The notes beneath the pieces are model-generated. The model did no database searches. It had not been told where the DNA came from and saw only the letters and a list, made by a program, of their open reading frames with translations. Positions 46,938-57,443 of a stretch of 64,000 nt of DNA are shown one piece after another (position 1 is the first letter of the stretch; every line of letters begins with the position of its first letter). Origin of the DNA: an uncultured Sunxiuqinia sp. (GTDB lineage: Bacteria; Bacteroidota; Bacteroidia; Bacteroidales; Prolixibacteraceae); contig NZ_OY782770.1 of NCBI RefSeq assembly GCF_963678245.1, forward strand, positions 310,001-374,000, written 5' to 3'. Both the position numbers and the translations under genes were made by a program.

Positions 46938-49900
46938 CTACTCTGCATCAAACTTAAAAATCAGATCAAAACCACTATCCCTCGATGAGTTATTGAGTTG
47001 AAAGAACAGGAATTTAAAAAGCTCGTATTCCAGTTTCACTTCGTATTTGGCTATGTCTTTTTCGTCGGTTTCGCCAAAGCGCTGTTCGTAGCTGACAAAC
47101 AAGTCATTAGTAATATATTTACCTACTGTTACCGTAGCATTATCGAAATTGCCGCCACCTTTTACTTCAATATAATCAACGTCAAGTTTGTCACCCAAAA
47201 AGCTGGTTAGCTGTGACGACAAAATAGAAGCTGCTGCCTTACCGGCGATGTCGCCGGCTCCACTCACATTCTCCTGCTGCTCCATGCTCAGTTCATTCAT
47301 GCTCTTCCCAAACAAAATATACGATAACGCGTCTCCCTCGCTTACGTTGCTTCCATCCAAGGTGAAATTCACTGTCGGATCATCGGGTGTACCAGCTATC
47401 TTCACGGTTAACTTTTGTAACATCCGCTGAGCATTCCGAAAATTATAGTTGGCCGTAACATCCATCCGGGGAGTCAGTTCCTCCCCTCCCTGAAACGAAA
47501 TTGTTCCGGTTTCAATCATAAAGGTTCGGCCAAACAAATCGTACTGCCCGCGCACCACCTCAACACTTCCAAACAACTCGAAAAATTCTTTGTGCTTGAT
47601 AAATTCCAGATCACCTGAAATTTCAATATGCATATCCTCGTTTTTAATCCAGGTGTTTTTCGGAATGGTGATCTGCAATTCGCCGGTGAGCTTGTCAAAA
47701 TAGTCAAAACCGGCGGCATCCCGGCCGGTAGAATCCAGCATCGAAATTGACAGTGTATCAATGGTGGTGTCTTCGAGTGTCTCCAGTTCACGCAACAAAA
47801 TGGGCTTTGGCATCTCGGGAGCGCTCATACGCCCCATCATATTAAACAGAACTGGGAGGTAAATCTCCCCTTGCGGAATAGTCAGATGTCCACCAAACCG
47901 CACACTGTCTTTCATACCGCCCAAGTTTGCATCGCCCGATACTTGCATGTTCAGTTGTTTGTGACTAAGCGGATTAAACCGATCAAAATCAATCACGATT
48001 TTCGAGCCACTAACATTTCCCTTATAAAAGTCGGAGTTGAATTTTACTTCCCCGTTCCCGGTCATCCGGCCATCCTCCGTTATTATCAGAAGCGTATCCA
48101 GTTTCATTTGGTCACGCAAAAAATTCAGTTTCATTTGAATTTCACGATAATCAATTCCATACTCAGGCACACGCAGAGAGGCATTTTTCAGTCGGATGTT
48201 ACCTGATGGATCAGGAGATTCTACCGTCCCTTTTACATCTACAGCCCCTTGCAAATACCCGGAAACTCCATCGGGCATATCTATGGTTTGCGCCACAGCC
48301 AGCGGGAAACGATCGACCACCAGTCGGGCATCAATCGAGTCTTTGGGATCGAAATTCACAGTCAGGCTATCCATGATCAACTGAAAAGGAATGATACCGG
48401 ATAGCTCAATCATTCCGCTGTCTTGCGGCACGAGGCGGACAGTCATATCCATTTCTGAGCCCGAATAGTTTGCAGTGCCACCAAATTCGGTAAATGCATA
48501 ATCGTTCATCGTAGCTTGCTGCAAACCAAAGTCAGCTTTCAGCTGAGGATTATCCGAAGTACCCAACAGTTGCAAATTTAAATTGAACAGTCCTTCTGCT
48601 TTCAAATCCTGTCCGATCATTTTCAAAAATTGGTTCAAATTAACCCGTGCAACGTTCAACTTAAAATCTTCGCTTCCATGGCGGTTAATGATTCCCTGAG
48701 CCACAATGTATTGAGCAGAATCGCTTGTATTGTCGGCCAACTTAAAATTGTCAATTCTATAGCTCATCGAGTCAATTTCAACAATTGCTGGTGCATCTTG
48801 CAATTCAAAATGCAGATTCTTATAATCCATCGACCATCGGGAAAGACTCACTCGAAGAATATCACCCAATCCTATTCCGGCCTGCAGTTGGGTTTGCAAA
48901 TCGGCGTTGGCGATTTGTCCGTCCACAAATACCGAATCAGGACGGGCATGCACATCAAAGGCCAGAGAATCCAGATCCAGTCCTGCCCCCACAAATTCAT
49001 AGGCGCTAAATCGGGCATCAACCATGGTATCTTGTGGTGTAACTAATCCTTCGGCCTTTACCAACAGCTGCTGAATGGTCATATCCTGCAAAGCTGTCTT
49101 GCCCAAGTCGATGGCCGACTCCAGATGTAACGAATCCGCCGTTCCCCAAAGGTGAGCCTGAAGCTCTCCACTTGTTTTAATATCATCAACTGGAATGAAC
49201 GCCTTAAACTCATCAAGATGATCCAGAGAAGCTGTAAGATTGATATCGGAATTACCATGCAAACTGTAATTCCCATCGGCTTGCAAGTGCAAGCTCTTTG
49301 TATTGAACAGCATAGAATCGATCAATATGTTTTCGTGCTGATACTGCACATGGGCTACCAGTGTATCTGCCTGAATACCCATCAGTGATGAGGGCGATAA
49401 ATACAGCTGAGCCTTTGCCTGAAAGGTTTTGGGATCACCCCCCTGCCCTTCAGCCCGCGCTGTCAGGTTAATATCCGAACGAAGACTGTCTTCCCCGGTC
49501 AGTTCAGCCAAATTTAGATGGCTTGTATTCAGCTTGAGTTTATAGGCCGGATTGGTTTGCAAATTGCGGATGTACGGCTTCAACTCGAACGAGCCAAAAG
49601 CACCTTGTCCCTGCACAATACCATCCAGAGAACCTGATTCCAGAGCTAAGTCCAAGCTCAATACCTTTACAAACTGATCTTGAATTTTGAAATCGTTAAA
49701 ATCTCCTTTCATTCGAACGTTGGCCGATTTCGGATCAGTTCCCTCACCATTGACCGTCAGCTGACCATTGATCTGATAATTCATTTCGGGATCACCCAGC
49801 CAATGCCGTAAATCAATGTTTTCAAAATTTGCATCAAGTTGATATTGAAGCGGAGCCGACGAAGGTTCAAAAACGAAGCGTGCCAAATTGTCCGACGACA

Positions 49901-50810
49901 AGTTCAAGCGGATTCGCTGCCTACCATCTGTTAATTTAATCACTCCCAAAGCAGACTCACCATCCAGTGAACCATCAATTTCCAGAACCGGAGAAGCCGG
50001 CAATTTAAATCCCGACAGAAAAAACTCAAACTCGCTTACCTTAAGCGAATCACTCAATAAATCAGCACTTCCCGAACGATCCGGCTGATCATCAAACTCG
50101 ACATTCCCTTTCAATTGATTTTGTGCTGTTTTCAACTGAAAGTCGGTCAACTGCAGGGCATCTTGATTTCTCCGTAATTGAAAAGCCAGCTGCTGCAACG
50201 TAAAATCAGGCTGAAAAGTTTCAAGCGAAAAACTAGATAATTCCAGCACTTGCTTTTCTGTTGAATACGACAAGCTTAATTGGGTATTCAAATTCTTTAT
50301 TTGCTGCGGAATAATGGTATCGAGCGCATTGATACGGATATTCCCGTTAGTCAGATGAAACAGTGCGACATCAATCTTAAAATTACTTGAAGTTGTTGTA
50401 GTATCCGGTTCCGAACCCGGGACCAGCTTTTCAAAATTCCAGGTGGAATCCACCTGTTGTTTCAGGTTAACAAATGGGTGCACAATACTTGCTGAGGTCA
50501 CCTCCAACTTATTTTTCAGTAAAGGCCACAGCCTGTATTTCAACTCCAATTCGTCGATGCTTGCCAACGTATCCTGCTCCAGACGAAGGAGCACATCAGA
50601 CAGTTTCAGACTCGTAAAAAAGTTGCCGCCCAACCGTCCGATCGACAGCTCCCCATTTAAGGCAGAAGCGGCTTGTTTCTCGGCAAAACGTGCTATACGA
50701 TTCTGCACAGGCTGTGTTTGAATCAGCAAGCCAGCCAATAACAAGATCAGCAATACAAATCCAATCAAACCACCCACGATACGCAAGCTATATTTCAATC
50801 CTTTTCTCAT
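46938..50810 (-). CDS. tamB: Translocation and assembly module protein TamB
   Basis: The 1290-residue protein has one N-terminal membrane anchor (about residues 11-31), a very long beta-helical periplasmic part, and the conserved C-terminal DUF490 domain (VRGQYDLFGRTFMIETGTIS, FTLDGSNVSEGDALSYILFG). TamB-like proteins bridge the periplasm and are implicated in outer-membrane protein insertion and phospholipid transfer. It starts 6 bases after the Omp85 gene ends. Confidence 0.93.
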   Translation of the reverse strand: MRKGLKYSLRIVGGLIGFVLLILLLAGLLIQTQPVQNRIARFAEKQAASALNGELSIGRLGGNFFTSLKLSDVLLRLEQDTLASIDELELKYRLWPLLKNKLEVTSASIVHPFVNLKQQVDSTWNFEKLVPGSEPDTTTTSSNFKIDVALFHLTNGNIRINALDTIIPQQIKNLNTQLSLSYSTEKQVLELSSFSLETFQPDFTLQQLAFQLRRNQDALQLTDFQLKTAQNQLKGNVEFDDQPDRSGSADLLSDSLKVSEFEFFLSGFKLPASPVLEIDGSLDGESALGVIKLTDGRQRIRLNLSSDNLARFVFEPSSAPLQYQLDANFENIDLRHWLGDPEMNYQINGQLTVNGEGTDPKSANVRMKGDFNDFKIQDQFVKVLSLDLALESGSLDGIVQGQGAFGSFELKPYIRNLQTNPAYKLKLNTSHLNLAELTGEDSLRSDINLTARAEGQGGDPKTFQAKAQLYLSPSSLMGIQADTLVAHVQYQHENILIDSMLFNTKSLHLQADGNYSLHGNSDINLTASLDHLDEFKAFIPVDDIKTSGELQAHLWGTADSLHLESAIDLGKTALQDMTIQQLLVKAEGLVTPQDTMVDARFSAYEFVGAGLDLDSLAFDVHARPDSVFVDGQIANADLQTQLQAGIGLGDILRVSLSRWSMDYKNLHFELQDAPAIVEIDSMSYRIDNFKLADNTSDSAQYIVAQGIINRHGSEDFKLNVARVNLNQFLKMIGQDLKAEGLFNLNLQLLGTSDNPQLKADFGLQQATMNDYAFTEFGGTANYSGSEMDMTVRLVPQDSGMIELSGIIPFQLIMDSLTVNFDPKDSIDARLVVDRFPLAVAQTIDMPDGVSGYLQGAVDVKGTVESPDPSGNIRLKNASLRVPEYGIDYREIQMKLNFLRDQMKLDTLLIITEDGRMTGNGEVKFNSDFYKGNVSGSKIVIDFDRFNPLSHKQLNMQVSGDANLGGMKDSVRFGGHLTIPQGEIYLPVLFNMMGRMSAPEMPKPILLRELETLEDTTIDTLSISMLDSTGRDAAGFDYFDKLTGELQITIPKNTWIKNEDMHIEISGDLEFIKHKEFFELFGSVEVVRGQYDLFGRTFMIETGTISFQGGEELTPRMDVTANYNFRNAQRMLQKLTVKIAGTPDDPTVNFTLDGSNVSEGDALSYILFGKSMNELSMEQQENVSGAGDIAGKAAASILSSQLTSFLGDKLDVDYIEVKGGGNFDNATVTVGKYITNDLFVSYEQRFGETDEKDIAKYEVKLEYELFKFLFFQLNNSSRDSGFDLIFKFDAE

Positions 50811-50816
50811 GTTCGC

Positions 50817-52652
50817 TTAAAATGCTTGTCCTACACTAATAAAAAACTGAGGGCTTTTCTTTTCATTCCATACCGGCACCCCAAGATCCAGCCGGATTGG
50901 ACCAATGGGCGTATCAATTCGCAAACCACCACCAGCGGCATAAGCCAAATCATTTAGTTGGTAACGATACGAATCGCTCCAGATATTTCCCCCTTCAATA
51001 AAGGCCACACCACTCACCCTCCAAAACAGCGGATAACGTAACTCCAGATTGGCTTCCAAAATACTTTTACCCCCTAATGGCGTGCCGCTGTCGCGCTTGG
51101 GCCCAAGGTTCGATCGACTCCACCCACGAACAGAGTTGCTACCCCCGGAATAAAACCGATCCTCAACCGGAATAAAACCACTGGTGTCAGCCGAACTAAT
51201 CCCTCCAGCCATAATGCGTGTTGCCAGCACCCAGTCGCCAATTTCCTGGTAGTGCCTGATATCTCCCCAGAGACGGGTATAATTAAAATTACTGCCAAAC
51301 AAATGTCCGTTTACTTTAAAACCTACTGATAAGTTAAACCCTTCTACGGGTGAAAACTTTGGGTTTGAATTATCGAAAACCGTTGACAGCAACACACCCG
51401 ACTTGTCATACGGAAATTTGGAGTCTTCAGCACCGGGAAGTTCGCTATCTCCCTGTTCAACCCGTTGTTCAACATCTTCCAGATAATAAGTCATGGTGCT
51501 GTTTAGCCAGCTATTAAACCTATAATTTATGGGAACATTAATACCATAAGTGCGAGTTTCATATCCCGGTTCCGAGCTTCGGGTAATAAACGGATTGAGC
51601 GATATTGAACTTTTCTTGCTTAAAAACTGGGGCTGAATCCATTTTAAACTCGCATGATAGGGCATTAAAGCCGAATGTTTTAAATACAAATTGATTCGAC
51701 GAGCCCCCCCCAGAAAACCACGATAATTCAAATCTAAAAATGTACGAAACTTATCTTCTGTACCATATCCAACTCCAAAACGGGTGTCTAATCGAGGGGC
51801 TTCCTCTACATAAAGCTGAATAGGAATCGGGTCTTTAAGCGTTTTTTTATCTTTTTGCGGTAAAACAGAGACAATCCGAAAAAGCTGCAAACGGTACAAA
51901 TTTTCCCGGGTTTCGCTGAGCATTGACTTGTTGTAAAGCTCGCCCTTGGAAAACATTTGTTGTTTACGAATGAAAGTCGTTGAGACATGCTTATTTCCTT
52001 CGATTGACGTTTCACCGAATTGGCAAATTGGTCCCGGCTCTACCTCGTAAACAATTGGCGTTTTCAACTCATCTAAATTGATATTGAGATCGTAGTTCAC
52101 TTCAACATAAGCATAGCCCAGGTTTCTGAATGCATTTTCAACGACCTGAACGTCTTCGATGAGTGCAGCATCGCGAAAACGAGTTCCTTTTGTTAATAGC
52201 ATATCCCTGAATGCCTTATTTTGAAGGGAGTCCAAATTGATTCCGTTTAAGGCATCAGTGGGCTTTATTGCAACACTGTCAACGGTAATCGGTTCTCCTT
52301 CTGTAATCGCTATGCGCAGTTTAACGGTTTTCTTTTTTTCATTAATTTGAAGAGGGCTCATAGAAGCCTTGACATGCAAAAAACCTTCACTCTGATAAAT
52401 TCGCTTCAATCGCTCAATATCCAGATCAACCAACCTCTGATTATATAAAAAGGGTACTTCATTGGTAATTAGCTTTTCGATGTAGGATACTTCTTTCAAG
52501 GCCATTCGTTCCAGCAGAAAATCTTCGTCCAGTGTTTTATTTCCATGGAAGGAAATATTTCGGACCTCAAAGTTTTCCTGAGCCGACAGATTAGAATTTT
52601 CACATAAGAAAAGCCACAAAAAAAATAACAGTCCCCAAAATGATTTTGTCAT
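50817..52652 (-). CDS. tamA: Omp85-family outer-membrane assembly protein (TamA-like)
   Basis: The 611-residue protein has a signal peptide (1-24), POTRA domains (about 28-275, with VRNISFHGNKTLDEDFL and FGETSIEGNKHVSTTFI) and a 16-strand Omp85 barrel. The lid-lock motif region reads VRGWSRSNLGP, and the protein ends with an aromatic residue (FFISVGQAF). Pairing with tamB points to the TAM complex. It is the first gene of the two-gene operon. Confidence 0.92.
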   Translation of the reverse strand: MTKSFWGLLFFLWLFLCENSNLSAQENFEVRNISFHGNKTLDEDFLLERMALKEVSYIEKLITNEVPFLYNQRLVDLDIERLKRIYQSEGFLHVKASMSPLQINEKKKTVKLRIAITEGEPITVDSVAIKPTDALNGINLDSLQNKAFRDMLLTKGTRFRDAALIEDVQVVENAFRNLGYAYVEVNYDLNINLDELKTPIVYEVEPGPICQFGETSIEGNKHVSTTFIRKQQMFSKGELYNKSMLSETRENLYRLQLFRIVSVLPQKDKKTLKDPIPIQLYVEEAPRLDTRFGVGYGTEDKFRTFLDLNYRGFLGGARRINLYLKHSALMPYHASLKWIQPQFLSKKSSISLNPFITRSSEPGYETRTYGINVPINYRFNSWLNSTMTYYLEDVEQRVEQGDSELPGAEDSKFPYDKSGVLLSTVFDNSNPKFSPVEGFNLSVGFKVNGHLFGSNFNYTRLWGDIRHYQEIGDWVLATRIMAGGISSADTSGFIPVEDRFYSGGSNSVRGWSRSNLGPKRDSGTPLGGKSILEANLELRYPLFWRVSGVAFIEGGNIWSDSYRYQLNDLAYAAGGGLRIDTPIGPIRLDLGVPVWNEKKSPQFFISVGQAF

Positions 52653-53030
52653 ATGATGTCGTTTCTTTTACCAAATTTAACTAAATATCCGACTTTAAAT
52701 TATGCACACTAAATCACCTGTTCATTAACAATACAGATAAGCCGAAGGTTGCGAATATTATACCAGTTAGCCAATCGACTAACAACCAACCATCCTCACT
52801 CAAATTTCGGGGACAATTTTCTACACATTTCCCCATTAAAGTGTCCATTCAAGCCAAAATGCATTACTACAGGAAGCTAAGAAGCTGAATTCTATAGTTG
52901 AAGATAATTGGCATAATTCTTTCTATAAAAAAACATCATACACACACAATGCGACATCCTCGTGGATTTTTAGTGAAAAATAAATCGTCTTTTCTGAAAA
53001 AATAAACAAAGATCAAATAATTATAGCAAT
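52653..53030. other. 378-base spacer between tamA and the AI-2E gene
   Basis: Genes diverge here. A minus-strand TAAATTTG (52679-52672) is a likely -7 box for tamA. The middle holds a 40-residue remnant resembling the end of a LysE-type exporter. The rest shows nothing recognisable. Confidence 0.55.
52714..52836 (-). pseudogene. Possible remnant of a LysE/RhtB-type exporter C-terminus
   Basis: A 40-codon frame ends GWLLVDWLTGIIFATFGLSV then LLMNR and stop. The pattern W..vdwltGiiF..fGl resembles the last membrane helix of LysE/RhtB amino-acid exporters, which commonly ends with a Gly-x-x-F-x-x-x-Gly helix. Nothing upstream continues the family, so this would be the tail of a deleted gene. 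It could also be a chance hydrophobic frame. Confidence 0.3.
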
Positions 53031-54134
53031 ATGAAAAAACTATCGCTTACCTCTTTATCATTAACCTTATTTATTATTTCCATTTTTATATTGGTCCTTA
53101 TATTAGCACAAAATATCCTGGTTCCTTTTGCGCTAAGCATTTTTTTCGCTTACTTATTTTATCCCTTGGTTGCACGAATCGAGAGATGGGGAGTGCAGCG
53201 CGGAATATCTATTTTACTGGTAATCCTTATAGCTATTTTACTGGTTGGTGGAGCTGGCTTATTGGTGTCGGCTAAACTGTCAAACATGACAATAAACTTC
53301 ACCGAATTAAAAGAGCAGTTCGACACCAAGGCCGAATCGCTGCAACATGTACTCGAAAATAAAATTGGGGTAAACCCAACCACCATGGATCATTACGTTA
53401 GCCGAGTCTCTGAAAGCATTTTCAAATCGTGGGAATCTGAAGTCGGAAGTTTCTTCTCGGCCACCACAACTACTATTTTTCAAATAGGATTGCTGCCTGT
53501 TTTTATCTTCTTTCTTCTTTTTTACCGAACTAAAACAGCCTACTTCATTTTCAAGTTGGTTCGTCGCGAAAATAAGCCAAAAACAGTGCATATCATGCGT
53601 GAAGTTTCTACAGTAACTACTCAATACATGGGCGGCATGCTCATTGTGGTTGTTATATTGGCTGTTTTAAACTCAACTGGCTTGCTCATTATTGGTGTTC
53701 CAAACGCACTTGCTTTCGGCGTACTAGCCGCTATTTTAAACCTAATTCCATATATAGGAACATTTATCGGGGGACTGATTCCGGTGATTTACATTTTAAT
53801 CACTTCAGCTCATCCGTTTCAAACCGTTATACAAATTACTATACTTTTTAGTATTGTTCAGTTTTTAGAAAACAACCTTATTACGCCAAACATTGTTGGA
53901 AATAATATAAAAATCAATCCGTTGGCAATTATTTTAAGCTTATTACTTGCCAATTTGGTTTGGGGAATCGCCGGAATGGTAATCGCAGTTCCATGTCTTG
54001 CTATCCTGAAAATAATTATGCGTAATATCGACCAGCTCGAACCTTTTGCATACCTAATCAGCGATCGCGGCACATCAAAATACGAAGTATCACTCAAGCG
54101 AATTTGGAAAAGAATAAAGAAAAAACACACTTGA
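53031..54134 (+). CDS. AI-2E family transporter (PerM/YdiK-like)
   Basis: The 367-residue membrane protein has about eight hydrophobic segments and the family signature in the second half (LAAILNLIPYIGTFIGGLIP, and NLITPNIVGNNIKINPLAII). Members act as exporters or Na+/H+ antiporters; AI-2 transport is shown only for some. It is one base upstream of the YihY gene, so they form an operon. Confidence 0.9.
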   Translation: MKKLSLTSLSLTLFIISIFILVLILAQNILVPFALSIFFAYLFYPLVARIERWGVQRGISILLVILIAILLVGGAGLLVSAKLSNMTINFTELKEQFDTKAESLQHVLENKIGVNPTTMDHYVSRVSESIFKSWESEVGSFFSATTTTIFQIGLLPVFIFFLLFYRTKTAYFIFKLVRRENKPKTVHIMREVSTVTTQYMGGMLIVVVILAVLNSTGLLIIGVPNALAFGVLAAILNLIPYIGTFIGGLIPVIYILITSAHPFQTVIQITILFSIVQFLENNLITPNIVGNNIKINPLAIILSLLLANLVWGIAGMVIAVPCLAILKIIMRNIDQLEPFAYLISDRGTSKYEVSLKRIWKRIKKKHT

Positions 54135-54135
54135 T

Positions 54136-55065
54136 ATGAAAAAGAAGAGTCTCAAAAAAAGGGGTAAAAATACCTTCATAATATTTAAACGAAGCTTACT
54201 GAATTTTGGAACTAACAACCCGGTAAATATGGCTGCGACAACAGCCTATTTTGCTATCTTTTCGTTAGCCCCGATGTTGGTTATTATTATTTCGGTATTT
54301 GGTTTCTTCACAGGAGATGCCAACATGAGCACCAAGTTATTTAACGAAGTCAACAAACTTATTGGCGAGGAAAGTACACAAGTTTTAAAAACGGCTATCG
54401 ATAATTACCAAATCACAGAAAACAGTGGAATCGGAGCAATTATTGGAATTGGATTTTTCCTTATCTCGGCAACTACCTTGTTTGCTATCATGCAAAATTC
54501 AATCAACTTTATTTGGCGGATCAAGGTAAAACCCAGCCTAAAACAAAATCTTCTGAAATTAGCAATCGACCGATTGTTTTCTTTTGGCGTTATTTTAAGT
54601 CTTGGGCTGGTACTGGTCATTTCTCTCATCATCGATGCTTCCATCGCATTTTTGAAAGATTTTCTATCAACTCATTTTAGCACCGATCTTATTGTGTTCG
54701 CGCAAGTAATCAATATCATACTATCATTAGCTATCATCGCCTCAATATTTGCACTGATATACCGCTTTTTACCCGACCTTAGCGTTCACTGGAGTGCGAG
54801 CTGGTTTGGAGCCACATTCACTGCCATTTTGTTCGCCCTTGGAAAATTTTTGATAGGAATAATTATAGGAAGTAGCAACCTTGGAGCAGTATACGGAGCC
54901 GCCAGTTCGTTTGTTGTAATCTTGATGTGGATCTATTTTGTTTCAATAATTTTCTATTTTGGAGTAGAACTAACACATCAATATTCACGCTACTTTAATC
55001 ACGAAAATAAACCCGTTAAGTATGCTACTCCTTTCGAAATTTCTTCTGTAGAAAAGGATAAATAA
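54136..55065 (+). CDS. YihY/BrkB family membrane protein
   Basis: The 309 residues contain six hydrophobic segments with the family pattern (AATTAYFAIFSLAPMLVIII, YRFLPDLSVHWSASWFGA, YGAASSFVVILMWIYF). It is not an RNase despite older names. Function is unknown; a role in envelope stress or transport is guessed from homologues. It is co-transcribed with the AI-2E-type gene. Confidence 0.9.
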   Translation: MKKKSLKKRGKNTFIIFKRSLLNFGTNNPVNMAATTAYFAIFSLAPMLVIIISVFGFFTGDANMSTKLFNEVNKLIGEESTQVLKTAIDNYQITENSGIGAIIGIGFFLISATTLFAIMQNSINFIWRIKVKPSLKQNLLKLAIDRLFSFGVILSLGLVLVISLIIDASIAFLKDFLSTHFSTDLIVFAQVINIILSLAIIASIFALIYRFLPDLSVHWSASWFGATFTAILFALGKFLIGIIIGSSNLGAVYGAASSFVVILMWIYFVSIIFYFGVELTHQYSRYFNHENKPVKYATPFEISSVEKDK

Positions 55066-55275
55066 TCCTTCATTTCATTATCCTGAGAGAATGGAATTAA
55101 TCTCCTCCTAGTTCTGAAACACGAATAATTGGGATCTATCTTTCCCGATAACTTTTATGAGCAAATCTCTGCAATTATTATGGACAGAAAGTTCGTCACT
55201 GGAGATAAAGACAAAAAAAGCCGGATTGAAACCTCAACCCAGCTTTACACTCTGTTCTACTTCACGTGCGTGCTG

Positions 55276-55422
55276 TCATCTGCCCCGAATTATCGAGACT
55301 AATATTGAAATCAGAGCCAACACCAGTAACACGTGTATTAATGCCCCAAGGGAGTAGATAAAAAACCCAAAAACCCATCCAATAATCAAGATGACAGCGA
55401 TTAAATATAATAATGATCTCAT
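55276..55422 (-). CDS. Small hydrophobic protein, lmo0937-like
   Basis: The 48-codon frame encodes MRSLLYLIAVILIIGWVFGF, then FIYSLGALIHVLLVLALISI and a basic end: two membrane helices separated by a turn. This is the layout of lmo0937-type small membrane proteins, which are often next to CsbD in Bacteroidota. Its ATG lies one base after the CsbD stop, so the two are co-translated. A stress role is inferred. Confidence 0.82.
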   Translation of the reverse strand: MRSLLYLIAVILIIGWVFGFFIYSLGALIHVLLVLALISILVSIIRGR

Positions 55423-55423
55423 G

Positions 55424-55612
55424 CTATTTTAATTTATTGATTTCTTCTATTAACTCATCCTTGGTTTTTCCGGTTTTAGTCTGCAGACGCCCAAGTAACT
55501 CGTCCTCTTTACCTTCAACATAAGTCAGATCATCTTCTGTTAATTCGGCATAGCGCTGTTTAAACTTGCCTTTTAACACGTTCCAATTTCCTTTAATTTC
55601 TAGTTTATTCAC
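55424..55612 (-). CDS. CsbD family stress protein
   Basis: The core reads [20 protein letters not shown], followed by [20 protein letters not shown], the CsbD signature, and the helix [14 protein letters not shown]. The likely start is GTG at 55612 (62 residues), matching homologues that begin NKLE-KG-W. An in-frame ATG at 55660 would add 16 atypical residues. CsbD proteins are general-stress proteins of unknown mechanism. Confidence 0.88.
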   Translation of the reverse strand: MNKLEIKGNWNVLKGKFKQRYAELTEDDLTYVEGKEDELLGRLQTKTGKTKDELIEEINKLK

Positions 55613-55833
55613 AATAGTAAATTTTAATTTATATATTATATTCTGATCGTTTATTTCCAATCTATTAAGAAACAGAAATAGTTTCGTAATGCTTATTGGT
55701 TAACGATAAAGGAAAATTCGTGCCAAAACAAATAATAGACTGAAATACAGATAAATAACAAAAAAAAGATGAAAAAATGGCTGTAGAAACGCTGGGGGAA
55801 TGTGTGAATAATCCTACCCAACATCCTTATGCC

Positions 55834-57387
55834 TTATAAAATCGAGATACTCTTAATTCCACTTAAAACCGATTTCCACCAGTAATTAAAAATCGATTTC
55901 TTTTTGTCACGGTCGAAGGAAATGGTCCCTTCGCGAAACGAGTTTTCTTCTCTCAGATTCCTTTTATGTAACAAGAACGAGTTTGTAATAAACGACTGAA
56001 TTTTTTTATTGAATTCATCTTCAGCATCTAACATACGAACCTTCAGATCATCATATTCAAAAATCAGATCACCATTTGACTGATTATTATTATACGTAAA
56101 ATTGAAGGCTAATTCCTTTAAATGACCATCCTCTATAAATACAGATGCATTTTGCGTTATAACTGGATTGAAAGCCTTGATCGACATCGCGCTTACAGCG
56201 CCGCTAACCCGATTCACATGCGAATACTTCTCATTGGGAAATATAAACTCAGCCTTCAGCCAACCTTGATTCATAACCCGGGCTTCCGCGTGCATTGTCG
56301 TTTGACGATCAATCAGACGATCAATCGTACTCAAGCAATATATTTTTGCACACAGGCTATCAAAAGTAACAGCTCCTTCATCTTTCGAATTTTTAACCCG
56401 TTCAGCATATCTAATTGATCCTTTCTCAATTGAAATCGAATCTCCATGCATCTGAAACGGCAAATCCTGAATCATTCTCATTGGCAACTTAGTATCAGGC
56501 TTCTTCGGAAACGGAAGTCGTTTGTCTTTAAATGCATTTAAATAAAGCTCATTAATCTGAGCCTCATTAAAAATCAGAGCAGAGTCAGTCAGCAACTTAC
56601 TAAACTGAAGCTCATTCACCGTAAAGCCGGCCACAACCAAATCCAGCCAGTCAGTTTCAACGCCGAGCTGCTTACCTATTTCATACTTCGAATATCTACT
56701 CAAAAAATGCAACTCGTCAATTGTCAGTCGCTGTTTATCCGAGTTAAAATCGAGCGATTGACACTCGACTGCATACAATTGATTTGGTAAATTGTATCTT
56801 CCGTTCTTCAACTTCAGATGTACCGCCTCAAACGAGTTTTGCTTGAATACAAACTGTCCGTCGGAAGATTTTGAGCTAATGTTGTGAAAATTAAAATCTA
56901 ATATTCCTACAAAAACAGTATCTAAGCGTTCTTCGTTACGTTTCAAAAAAAAGATCTGACTACCCACAATTTCCAACTCATCCAGCGCAAAGTCCTGTTT
57001 AGAAATTTCCGACCGACTACCTGCAACTTGATCCGAATCATTCGGCATATTAAGTTGAACCATGGGATCTAGAACAAACATCCGCCCTGCGACAATTTCA
57101 TTTCTAACCAACCATGGCCAAAGTCGAATTCCACTCACCGAAAGTTCTGTAACAGTTATTTTCCCATTTCCCATTGAATCTGCCGCTTCAATCTTATTCA
57201 GCGTAATTTCTCGCCTAAATACGTCAACTGACACATCCACCTCCTTTATTAGAAAAGAAGAAATGGGATTTTTCTGAAGTTTATTTTGTATATACCCAGA
57301 CAATAAATAATTGCCGATCAGAAAAAAAGAAACGACAGCAATGAAGAGAATCAGAACTGTCGTCAAAAATTTTTTAAGTTTTTTCAT
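55834..57387 (-). CDS. AsmA-like envelope protein
   Basis: The 517-residue protein has an N-terminal anchor (about 8-31) and a long beta-rich periplasmic part with AsmA/DUF748-like segments (KITVTELSVSGIRLWPWL, LDELEIVGSQIFFLK). The hydrophobic N-terminus and lack of other domains fit a membrane-anchored protein of the AsmA superfamily, related in design to TamB. It follows a small membrane protein gene by 56 bases on the same strand. Confidence 0.6.
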   Translation of the reverse strand: MKKLKKFLTTVLILFIAVVSFFLIGNYLLSGYIQNKLQKNPISSFLIKEVDVSVDVFRREITLNKIEAADSMGNGKITVTELSVSGIRLWPWLVRNEIVAGRMFVLDPMVQLNMPNDSDQVAGSRSEISKQDFALDELEIVGSQIFFLKRNEERLDTVFVGILDFNFHNISSKSSDGQFVFKQNSFEAVHLKLKNGRYNLPNQLYAVECQSLDFNSDKQRLTIDELHFLSRYSKYEIGKQLGVETDWLDLVVAGFTVNELQFSKLLTDSALIFNEAQINELYLNAFKDKRLPFPKKPDTKLPMRMIQDLPFQMHGDSISIEKGSIRYAERVKNSKDEGAVTFDSLCAKIYCLSTIDRLIDRQTTMHAEARVMNQGWLKAEFIFPNEKYSHVNRVSGAVSAMSIKAFNPVITQNASVFIEDGHLKELAFNFTYNNNQSNGDLIFEYDDLKVRMLDAEDEFNKKIQSFITNSFLLHKRNLREENSFREGTISFDRDKKKSIFNYWWKSVLSGIKSISIL

Positions 57388-57443
57388 ATTGGTTCGTTTC
57401 TATTGTACGTAAGTAAAACCCAATGATCCAAGAGCTGAATTTA

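Noticed and set aside
55157-55357. 66-codon plus-strand ORF after the YihY gene
   Set aside because: It is antisense to the lmo0937-like membrane peptide, which has the better hydrophobic pattern and tight spacing to CsbD.
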